This document shows, one piece after another, positions 7,220 through 11,863 of a DNA stretch of 11,863 nucleotides (position 1 is its first letter; the number at the start of each line of letters is the position of its first letter). Both the position numbers and the translations under genes were made by a program. The DNA is from NIOZ-UU35 sp964344175 (GTDB lineage: Bacteria > Chloroflexota > Anaerolineae > Anaerolineales > UBA11858). The notes under the pieces are model-generated. The model had not been told where the DNA came from, ran no database searches, and worked only from the letters and a program-made list of their open reading frames with translations. Location of the stretch: contig CAYFMI010000108.1 in NCBI GenBank assembly GCA_964344175.1, positions 1 to 11,863 of the forward strand, given 5' to 3'.

Positions 7220-7660
7220 TCAGGCTTTGGGGCTTATTTCGCTGTCGGGGTCTTGAGTCTCGGGGGGGTCCTTTGCAGCGCGCTGCCAGGGAGGCGCCCC
7301 CCAACCAGGCCCGTGCCAGCGGCTCCAGGCTTCGGGATCAGCATCAGGATGCATAGGCCACGGCCGGAAGAAGATCAGGCGGAAGATACCCTTGACCACG
7401 AATAAAAACAGCAATCCGGTCAAGAATAACCCTAAGAGTGAGCCAAAGGGGAAAAATCCCATGGGGTGTCGCCCAAAGGGGAAGGCGACATGGTGATAGC
7501 TGCCCCACATTTCTCGATCAAACTCAACGCCTTCAGCGCCTGCTGCAAGGGCATAACCGCGCCCAAGCCCAAACCGGTAAAGCGCAACACCTCCGGCAAT
7601 CAGCAGAACAACGATCACTACCGCTGTTACAGCCCGCCACAATGTTGGTTTTCGCATCAT
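7220..7660 (-). CDS. Small two-helix membrane protein of unknown function, first gene of a two-component operon
   Basis: I do not recognise a named family. The 146-residue product has a basic N-terminus, a hydrophobic helix at about 8-30, a loop of about 40 residues (32-71) and a second helix at about 73-96. The loop is rich in aromatic residues and His (H56, H57, H65, with PFGRHPMGFFPFG). The C-terminal tail is Pro/Trp-rich (WSRWHGPGWGAPPW) and then acidic. With both helices spanning, loop and tail lie on opposite sides of the membrane. GGAGG lies 6 bases before the ATG at 7660; a second ATG follows at 7657. As the first gene of an operon with a kinase that has almost no sensor loop, it could be an accessory sensor or a regulated target; this is inference from position. 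The gene itself is well supported. Confidence 0.8.
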   Translation of the reverse strand: MMRKPTLWRAVTAVVIVVLLIAGGVALYRFGLGRGYALAAGAEGVEFDREMWGSYHHVAFPFGRHPMGFFPFGSLLGLFLTGLLFLFVVKGIFRLIFFRPWPMHPDADPEAWSRWHGPGWGAPPWQRAAKDPPETQDPDSEISPKA

Positions 7661-7681
7661 CGTTTACCTCCGTAATACAAA

Positions 7682-7734
7682 ATGGGCAATCGCCCGTTGG
7701 ATAAGATTGCCCATAGTATGCACCAACACTATGG
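7682..7734 (-). promoter_or_regulatory. Attenuator-like leader with two mutually exclusive hairpins
   Basis: On the minus strand, CCATAGT (7734-7728) can pair with ACTATGG (7717-7711). ATGGGCAATC (7714-7705) can pair with GATTGCCCAT (7691-7682), which is followed by TTTTGTATT. Both stems are perfect (7 and 10 bp). They share the four bases 7711-7714, so only one can form. The downstream stem plus T-rich tail resembles an intrinsic terminator. It lies 21 bases before the ATG at 7660 and downstream of the pilin gene. Confidence 0.45.
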
Positions 7735-7842
7735 AGGAATTATGGATTTACTGCGGAAATATGATGGAAGTTTTGCGCGCTGAAGCGCTCAGGTTGGTAA
7801 CCGAGACGAGTATATAAAAAAATATCGATGGCGAAAGGCATT

Positions 7843-7989
7843 TTAGACGGATGCGACGATGTTGCTAAAGAGATTTCCTACCGCACCCCCAAAAACCGAT
7901 AGCAAAATCATGACGATGATAGCAATAAGTACAATTAACATTGAGTATTCTAAGAAACCCTGGCCCTGCTCATTCAACAACTGTTCCAT
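7843..7989 (-). CDS. Flp-type (type IVb) pilin, 48 residues
   Basis: A short gene that fits the Flp/Fap pilin family, the major subunit of Tad-type pili. The product has a short hydrophilic leader, then EQGQGFLEYSMLIVLIA, a single hydrophobic helix (about 16-32) and an end GNLFSNIVASV typical of Flp pilins. The prepilin peptidase motif G/XXXXEY is present: G9, then QGFL, then E14-Y15, so cleavage is expected after G9. This would leave a mature pilin of 39 residues. The Shine-Dalgarno sequence GGAGGAGA (8005-7998) lies about 10 bases before the ATG. A -10 hexamer TACAAT lies at 8026-8021. No other tad/cpa genes are in the window, so the assembly machinery must be elsewhere, or this pilin is an orphan. 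The call rests on motif and length. Confidence 0.8.
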   Translation of the reverse strand: MEQLLNEQGQGFLEYSMLIVLIAIIVMILLSVFGGAVGNLFSNIVASV

Positions 7990-8020
7990 TTCACAATTCT
8001 CCTCCACGAATTACGACCTC

Positions 8021-8051
8021 ATTGTAACATAGGAGAAACCAGCCCGCGCAA
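8021..8051 (-). promoter_or_regulatory. Promoter for the Flp pilin gene
   Basis: On the minus strand TGTTACAAT gives an extended -10 (TACAAT at 8026-8021). TTGCGC (8051-8046) lies 19 bases upstream as a weak -35. Transcription would start near 8014, giving a leader of about 25 bases with a strong ribosome binding site. If so, the structured stretch at 8061-8211 is not part of the pilin mRNA. Confidence 0.45.
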
Positions 8052-8060
8052 CAAATAACT

Positions 8061-8233
8061 CAGGTTACTAAGCCTTCATCCAAAGAGAAGGCCCTAAACT
8101 ACGGTCTACGCTTGGCTCAGACTCAGGAGGCGAACCGTCAAGGCGGTGACGCAGGCTCTCTATGCAAGAATGGGTACCAGATTTTGCAGTGAGGCTTATC
8201 GATGAATACACAAAGCCGCCTTTTGGCGGCTTT
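8061..8233 (+). ncRNA. Candidate structured non-coding RNA or riboswitch-like element (unassigned)
   Basis: No convincing reading frame covers 8040-8256. The stretch has several complementary segments on the plus strand. TAAGCCT (8069-8075) pairs with AGGCTTA (8192-8198) as a possible closing stem. CTCA (8122-8125) pairs with TGAG (8190-8193). GCGAA (8130-8134) pairs with TTTGC in the 3' half. There are local hairpins CGTCA/TGACG (8136-8151) and GCCTTC/GAAGGC (8072-8092). A terminator-like hairpin (8212-8233) follows at once. The core GGCGAACC...GGTGACGCA (8129-8153) loosely resembles the conserved GCAAACC...GGGACGCAAAGCC of the c-di-GMP-I (GEMM) riboswitch, but the GNRA loop and parts of the second stem do not fit well. 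Strand and class are uncertain. Confidence 0.3.
8212..8233. terminator. Hairpin terminator after the cold-shock gene
   Basis: AAAGCCGCC (8212-8220) and GGCGGCTTT (8225-8233) form a 9-bp perfect stem with a TTTT loop. The U-run is short on either strand. It lies 23 bases after the cold-shock stop codon and also directly after the candidate RNA on the plus strand, so it may serve both. Confidence 0.7.
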
Positions 8234-8256
8234 GCATTAAAATATGAACCGAGGCC

Positions 8257-8466
8257 CTATACGGGGATCACTTCACCAGCCTGAACCCCTTTTGGGCCTT
8301 CTTCGATCGTGAACTCAACATTCTGCCCCTCTTCTAGGCGACGATACCCCTCCATATTGATGGCCGAATAGTGTACAAAGACATCATCGCCACCTTCATG
8401 GCCAATGAATCCATAGCCTTTGCGGGCATTGAACCACTTCACTGTTCCGGTAATTCGATCTTCCAT
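8257..8466 (-). CDS. Cold-shock domain protein (CspA family)
   Basis: Small single-stranded nucleic-acid binding protein, 69 residues, the normal CspA size. It has GTVKWFNARKGYGFI (7-21) with RNP1 as KGYGFI (16-21) and RNP2 as VFVH (29-32), and ends in a typical beta strand GPKGVQAGEVIPV. It acts in the cytoplasm as an RNA chaperone. The ATG at 8466 is preferred over upstream in-frame ATGs (for example 8532) because it begins the conserved fold and has GGAG 9 bases upstream (8479-8476). The leader of about 70 bases from the predicted start point is fairly long, as is common for cold-shock genes. It is transcribed divergently from the mutase operon. Confidence 0.93.
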   Translation of the reverse strand: MEDRITGTVKWFNARKGYGFIGHEGGDDVFVHYSAINMEGYRRLEEGQNVEFTIEEGPKGVQAGEVIPV

Positions 8467-8544
8467 GCGAACAAACTCCATTATTCTATTCAGTATTTCC
8501 AGCAAATTGTAGATGACAATCTGCCATTTCAACTAACCGGCGAA

Positions 8545-8573
8545 AGATTATCACGCCCATTGTTCACTGTCAA
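8545..8573 (-). promoter_or_regulatory. Sigma70-type promoter for the cold-shock gene
   Basis: On the minus strand a perfect -35 TTGACA (8573-8568) is followed after 17 bases by TAATCT (8550-8545). An alternative -10, GATAAT (8552-8547), would have a 15-base spacer. The expected start point is near 8538. Confidence 0.65.
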
Positions 8574-8605
8574 GATTACAAAAATTTTAGGTCGATTCAT
8601 GACCA

Positions 8606-8634
8606 TAAAGATTTGAATACCCCTGCGGTATAAT
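8606..8634 (+). promoter_or_regulatory. Likely promoter of the mutase-MeaB-GNAT-prs operon
   Basis: A perfect -10 TATAAT lies at 8629-8634. The -35 position (about 8606-8611, TAAAGA) is poor, so activation by a regulator is possible. The predicted leader is about 120 bases (8641-8763). The stretch 8640-8763 holds no gene I can support; a TGGCA/TGCCA-type repeat (8665-8687 area) is the only structure I noticed there. Confidence 0.45.
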
Positions 8635-8763
8635 CATTACAATCAAAAGAAGAGGTAAACCCCTGGCATTCCAATATGCTTTTGCCACCCCGATCACTCC
8701 TGTATTCAAGAACCCCTCACCGAATTCTGTACGGCTAAACCAACTCAACTTCCTGGAGACCTC

Positions 8764-9180
8764 ATGAGTAAAACCGAACGTAAAATTCGAGTGCTGATTG
8801 CCAAACCCGGCCTGGATGGGCACGACCGCGGTGCCAAAGTGGTCGCTCGCGCCCTGCGCGACGCCGGTATGGAAGTCATTTACACCGGCTTACGCCAAAC
8901 GCCAGAAATGATCGCCGAGGCTGCCCTGCAAGAAGATGTCGATGTCATCGGGCTTTCTATTCTCTCAGGCGCACACATGGCCTTAGTGCCGCGAGTCATC
9001 GAATTGCTCAGAGCCAACGGGCAAGAACGCGTGCAGATCTTCGTTGGCGGCATCATTCCCGATGAAGATGTGCAGGCGCTGGAAAATGCCGGCGTAAGTG
9101 GCATCTATGGCCCCGGTACAATGACAGACCAGATTGTGGACGATGTGCGTCAGGGGGTATTGGGGGAAACGGCCAGTTAA
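8764..9180 (+). CDS. Methylmalonyl-CoA mutase cobalamin-binding subunit (C-terminal/small-subunit type)
   Basis: Stand-alone B12-binding domain of 138 residues. DGHDRGAKV (18-26) is the DxHxxG motif; H20 should be the lower cobalt ligand. The second and third motifs are LSILSGAH (64-71) and GGIIPDED (95-102), and IYGPGTM closes the Rossmann-like fold. In known systems this unit pairs with a separate catalytic TIM-barrel subunit to convert (R)-methylmalonyl-CoA to succinyl-CoA, or acts in related mutases such as ethylmalonyl- or isobutyryl-CoA mutase. No catalytic subunit is in the window. The start at 8764 has GGAGA 7 bases upstream. MeaB follows after 1 base, which strongly supports a mutase role. 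The exact substrate is open. Confidence 0.9.
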   Translation: MSKTERKIRVLIAKPGLDGHDRGAKVVARALRDAGMEVIYTGLRQTPEMIAEAALQEDVDVIGLSILSGAHMALVPRVIELLRANGQERVQIFVGGIIPDEDVQALENAGVSGIYGPGTMTDQIVDDVRQGVLGETAS

Positions 9181-9181
9181 G

Positions 9182-10207
9182 ATGATTTCTGTCGAAGAAG
9201 TGCTGAATGGGAATCGCCTGGCTCTGGCGCGCCTGCTTTCTCAAATTGAAAACAACACCCCTGAAGGCCGGGCCGCCCTGGGCGATTTGTTCTCGCACAC
9301 CGGCAAGGCCCACCTGATTGGTGTGACTGGCGCCCCCGGCACAGGGAAATCGTCCCTGGTCAATCGACTGGCATACGCCTATCGCCACCCGGAAAATGGG
9401 TCGGACTCCCGGCGGGTGGCTGTTGTGGCTGTGGACCCTTCCAGCCCTTTTTCGGGCGGCGCGGTGTTGGGGGACCGCGTTCGTATGCGGGATTTGGCCG
9501 GCGACCCAGGGGTATTCATCCGCTCGATGGCTGCGCGCGGCTCCCTGGGCGGGTTAGCCGCGACTACCTCGGGGCTGGTTCAGGCTTTCGACGCCGCCGG
9601 GTTCGAGATCATCCTGATCGAGACCGTCGGCGCGGGGCAAGCCGAAGTTGATATTGCCCGACTGGCGCATACCACCCTGGTGGTAGAAGCGCCCGGACTG
9701 GGCGACGATATTCAAGCCATCAAAGCAGGCATCCTTGAAATTGCCGATATTCTGGTCGTCAACAAGGCCGACCGCCCTGGCGCGGAGCATACCGAACGCG
9801 CCCTGCGCGGCATGCTCAATCTGGCGCACCCGGCGCCGCGCGTTTTTCGGCATCACGGTACTCTGGAAACAGTATCCCCATCAATCACTGAATCAGCCCA
9901 AAGCGAGACTCTCTGGATCCCGCCCATTCAAAAAACAGTTGCCACCGAGGGTTCAGGAATCGTCGAACTGGTTGATCTCATCACCCAACATAAAATACAT
10001 CTACAAGAGAGCGGCGATTGGGAACGCCGCGAACGCGCCCGCCTGGGGGCCGAGTTAGATACATTGCTGCAAGCTACGCTACTGCAACACTGGGAAAGGA
10101 GCGTAGCCGCCGAACGTTACGAAGCGGTCTTTGGAGATCTGGTCGCGCGCCAGATTTCGCCCCACCAGGCTGTAATAGCGCTGCTGGAAGGAGTTACACG
10201 GCCATGA
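9182..10207 (+). CDS. meaB: MeaB/ArgK-family G3E GTPase, methylmalonyl-CoA mutase chaperone
   Basis: GTPase of 341 residues that protects acyl-CoA mutases and gates delivery of adenosylcobalamin. It has Walker A GVTGAPGTGKSS (47-58), VDPSSPFSGGAVLGDRVRM (84-102), FIRSMAARGSLGGLA (112-126), the switch region ETVGAGQAEVDIA (147-159), APGLGDDIQAIKAG (170-183) and the base-recognition motif NKAD (194-197). The C-terminal 60 residues are the helical dimerisation arm. The ATG at 9182 (MISVEEVLNG) fits the family and begins 1 base after the mutase subunit stop; a longer reading from 9134 overlaps that gene and adds unrelated residues. The stop overlaps the next start as ATGA, indicating translational coupling. 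Confidence 0.93.
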   Translation: MISVEEVLNGNRLALARLLSQIENNTPEGRAALGDLFSHTGKAHLIGVTGAPGTGKSSLVNRLAYAYRHPENGSDSRRVAVVAVDPSSPFSGGAVLGDRVRMRDLAGDPGVFIRSMAARGSLGGLAATTSGLVQAFDAAGFEIILIETVGAGQAEVDIARLAHTTLVVEAPGLGDDIQAIKAGILEIADILVVNKADRPGAEHTERALRGMLNLAHPAPRVFRHHGTLETVSPSITESAQSETLWIPPIQKTVATEGSGIVELVDLITQHKIHLQESGDWERRERARLGAELDTLLQATLLQHWERSVAAERYEAVFGDLVARQISPHQAVIALLEGVTRP

Positions 10208-10740
10208 TCTACGGAGACCGAATTCGGCTGCGCGCCGTTTCGCACGACGATTTAGCGCTATTCGTTGAGTGGTTGAATGACCCCGAAGTGCGGGATGGGA
10301 TTTCGATTTTCTTGCCGATGTCGCAAACCCACGAAGAACAATGGTTCGAGGCCATGTTAAAACGCCCACAAGAGGAACACCCCCTGATGATTGAAATCAA
10401 AGATCAGGATACATGGGTTCCGGTGGGGAATATCGCCCTTTTCGGCATCGATTGGCGGTCGCGTAACGCCGAAGTGGGGATTATGATTGGCGCGAAAGCC
10501 TATTGGAACCAGGGCTACGGCAGCGAAGTAATGCGTTTGATGTTGCAGCACGGCTTCAACACGCTTAATTTGAATCGCATCTTTTTACGGGTATTCGATT
10601 GGAATATTCGGGCGGTGCGCGCTTATGAGAAGGTCGGCTTTGTCCATGAGGGCTGCATGCGGCAGGCTCAATTTCATGAGGGCGAATACCGCGATGTGTT
10701 AATCATGAGTGTATTGCGCACCGAATGGGCCGCTGCCTAA
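10204..10740 (+). CDS. RimJ/RimL-type GNAT acetyltransferase
   Basis: Predicted acetyl-CoA-dependent N-acetyltransferase, 178 residues. It has the family opening GDRIRLRAVSHDDL (4-17) and WLNDPEVR (23-30), the acetyl-CoA loop NQGYGSEVMRLML (102-114), LNRIFLRVFDWNIRAVRAYE (123-142) and the closing GFVHEGCMRQAQFHEGEYRD (145-164), which resembles the RimL/SpeG subgroup. The substrate may be a protein N-terminus, a polyamine or a small amine; sequence alone does not decide. The ATG at 10204 overlaps the MeaB stop by 4 bases (ATGA), so an upstream extension in this frame is rejected. It lies 18 bases before the PRPP synthetase gene in the same operon. Confidence 0.88.
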   Translation: MIYGDRIRLRAVSHDDLALFVEWLNDPEVRDGISIFLPMSQTHEEQWFEAMLKRPQEEHPLMIEIKDQDTWVPVGNIALFGIDWRSRNAEVGIMIGAKAYWNQGYGSEVMRLMLQHGFNTLNLNRIFLRVFDWNIRAVRAYEKVGFVHEGCMRQAQFHEGEYRDVLIMSVLRTEWAAA

Positions 10741-10758
10741 TTTTTTGGGAGTATAGGA

Positions 10759-11748
10759 ATGGGTATTAAACACCACGATGACCGCGGGATTTACGGAGAG
10801 ATTAAGCTGTTTGCAGGAACGGCATCCACCGATCTGGCCGGAAAAATCTCTAGTTATTTGAATGTCCCCCTGAGCGGGCACGATGTGCAGCATTTTCCCA
10901 ATGATAACCTGTGGGTGCGGCTGCACAGCAGCGTGCGCGGGCAAGATGTCTATATCATCCAAACGACCTCCCGGCCAGTGCATCGCAATATCATGGAATT
11001 GTTGATCACGCTGCAAACACTGCGGCTCGATTCGGCTGGTCGTGTCACTGCGGTAGTGCCCTATTATAGTTATGCGCGCTCCGACAAAAAAGACAAGCCG
11101 CGCACACCGATCACCGCCCGCTTGCTGGCCGATATGATTGAAATTGCCGGGGCCGACCGCTACATGACGCTGGATTTGCACGCCGGACAAATCCAGGGGT
11201 ATTTTTCGATCCCTGGGGATGTGATCAGCGCGTTTCATATCCTTAACGAACATATCGCCGCGCTGCTGCCCTCCATGCGTGACCCCGTTGTGCTGACTGT
11301 CGATTTGGGGTTTGCCAAAAAAGGGCGCAACTTCGCCGCCGATTTAGGCGTGCCGATTGCCTTTGTTGAAAAGCGCCGCCGGGGAAAGAAAGATCAGGCC
11401 CGTGCCCTAACGTTGATTGGTGATGTAAAAAATCGCGATGTCATCATCGTGGATGATGAAGTGGATACCGCCGGATCGGCAGCTCAGGCTGTGGAGCTGG
11501 CAAAGGAACACGGCGCCCGCAATGTGTATCTAACCTTTGTGCATCCCGTGCTTTCACCCCCTGCCGTAAAACGCCTCGCTCAGGCGCCGCTGACAAAGAT
11601 CATCACCACCGATACGATACCCATTCTGCCAGAACAAGCCGCCCGCTTGGGAGATAAGCTACAAATTTGCTCGGTGGCCCCACTGTTAGGTGAAGTAATT
11701 CTGCGCGCCCATGAAGGCCGCAGCGTTGGCGAAATGTTCAATGAATAA
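10759..11748 (+). CDS. prs: Ribose-phosphate pyrophosphokinase (PRPP synthetase), divergent
   Basis: Predicted to make PRPP from ribose-5-phosphate and ATP for purine, pyrimidine, His, Trp and NAD synthesis. The 329 residues show SSVRGQDVYIIQT (57-69), IMELL (78-82), YARSDKKDKPRTPITA (105-120), DLHAGQIQGYF (139-149) with catalytic H141, the KRR of the catalytic loop (205-207), and the PRPP-binding loop VDDEVDTAGS (231-240). Odd points: the ATP-loop residue equal to human PRPS1 E39 is N50, the Gln of YARQD is S108, and the usual SPDxGG is TVDLGF (180-185). It is still closest to the class I form overall. The start has GGGAG 7 bases upstream. It is the last gene of the mutase operon and is followed by a strong hairpin. 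It could be a specialised paralogue. Confidence 0.88.
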   Translation: MGIKHHDDRGIYGEIKLFAGTASTDLAGKISSYLNVPLSGHDVQHFPNDNLWVRLHSSVRGQDVYIIQTTSRPVHRNIMELLITLQTLRLDSAGRVTAVVPYYSYARSDKKDKPRTPITARLLADMIEIAGADRYMTLDLHAGQIQGYFSIPGDVISAFHILNEHIAALLPSMRDPVVLTVDLGFAKKGRNFAADLGVPIAFVEKRRRGKKDQARALTLIGDVKNRDVIIVDDEVDTAGSAAQAVELAKEHGARNVYLTFVHPVLSPPAVKRLAQAPLTKIITTDTIPILPEQAARLGDKLQICSVAPLLGEVILRAHEGRSVGEMFNE

Positions 11749-11780
11749 TTTAGCATTTACGCAGTTCGATGAAAGATATT

Positions 11781-11833
11781 CCGGAAATAGGGGTGTGTGG
11801 GGCGCTTCGCGCCCCACACACCCCTATTTCCGG
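11781..11833. terminator. Long perfect hairpin terminator after prs
   Basis: Perfect inverted repeat with 25-bp arms (11781-11805 and 11809-11833) and a 3-nt TTC loop, 32 bases after the prs stop. The outer part is CCGGAAATAG / CTATTTCCGG and the inner part is G/C-rich. Its design matches the hairpins at 1877 and 3089. It may also end a convergent gene beyond the window; 11834-11863 shows nothing further. Confidence 0.85.
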
Positions 11834-11863
11834 GCCTTCCCTGTGCAAGCGCGTAACTCCTAT

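Noticed and set aside
7742..7783. A 13-residue plus-strand ORF preceded by GGAGG, as a possible leader peptide
   Set aside because: No plus-strand gene lies downstream, the spacing is short, and the GGAGG is part of the inverted repeat belonging to the minus-strand leader.
8061..8211. tRNA, tmRNA, SRP RNA or RNase P RNA in the non-coding stretch
   Set aside because: No cloverleaf, and none of the conserved cores of these RNAs were found on either strand by eye.
8467..8532. Longer N-terminus for the cold-shock protein (ATG at 8532)
   Set aside because: The fold starts at MEDRITGTVKW, that ATG has GGAG at good spacing, and 8532 is very near the predicted transcription start.
8587..8823. A 78-codon minus-strand frame overlapping the start of the mutase subunit
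   Set aside because: It overlaps the promoter and first codons of a certain gene, has no family signature and no convincing ribosome binding site.
1877..11833. Long hairpins as CRISPR repeats or insertion-sequence ends
   Set aside because: They are single elements next to stop codons, with no regular array, no transposase and no target-site duplication.

Overview
This window reads as chromosomal DNA from a free-living bacterium. It is moderately GC-rich, carries Shine-Dalgarno sequences ahead of most genes, and has dense coding on both strands. The protein styles (a GPH-type sugar transporter, a two-domain GNAT protein, an orphan Flp pilin, and an MCM B12 subunit beside MeaB) fit an Anaerolineae-like member of the Chloroflexota. 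That placement is an inference from gene style; no rRNA or other taxonomic marker is present. I see no phage, transposon, CRISPR or integration signature.

Layout. (1) 67-1875 (+) is a full-length GlmS-type aminotransferase for UDP-GlcNAc synthesis. It ends in a very long perfect hairpin shared with a convergent gene. (2) 1928-5290 (-) holds, in transcription order, a nitroreductase, a MelB-like GPH transporter and a two-domain GNAT acetyltransferase. A second long hairpin lies between transporter and acetyltransferase. (3) 5354-7660 (-) is a signalling operon: a small two-helix membrane protein, an OmpR-type response regulator and a HAMP histidine kinase with almost no extracytoplasmic loop. 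Its leader can form two mutually exclusive hairpins, and another perfect hairpin lies between its first two genes. (4) 7843-7989 (-) is a 48-residue Flp-type pilin. Next to it is a structured, apparently non-coding stretch (about 8061-8211), then a cold-shock protein gene (8257-8466, -) with a good sigma70-type promoter. (5) 8764-11748 (+) is a tight four-gene operon: cobalamin-binding mutase subunit, MeaB GTPase, a RimJ/RimL-type acetyltransferase and a divergent PRPP synthetase. It is followed by a third long perfect hairpin.

How the parts work together. The mutase subunit and MeaB belong to B12-dependent methylmalonyl-CoA metabolism, but the catalytic (substrate-binding) mutase subunit is not here. 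PRPP synthetase supplies nucleotide, His and Trp synthesis. The two-component operon looks like an envelope-sensing module.

The points most worth a second look are the unassigned RNA-like segment beside the pilin gene, the PRPP synthetase and GlmS with replaced active-site residues, the attenuator-like leader of the two-component operon, and the family of long 3-nt-loop terminator hairpins. I found no convincing wholly new multi-gene system.
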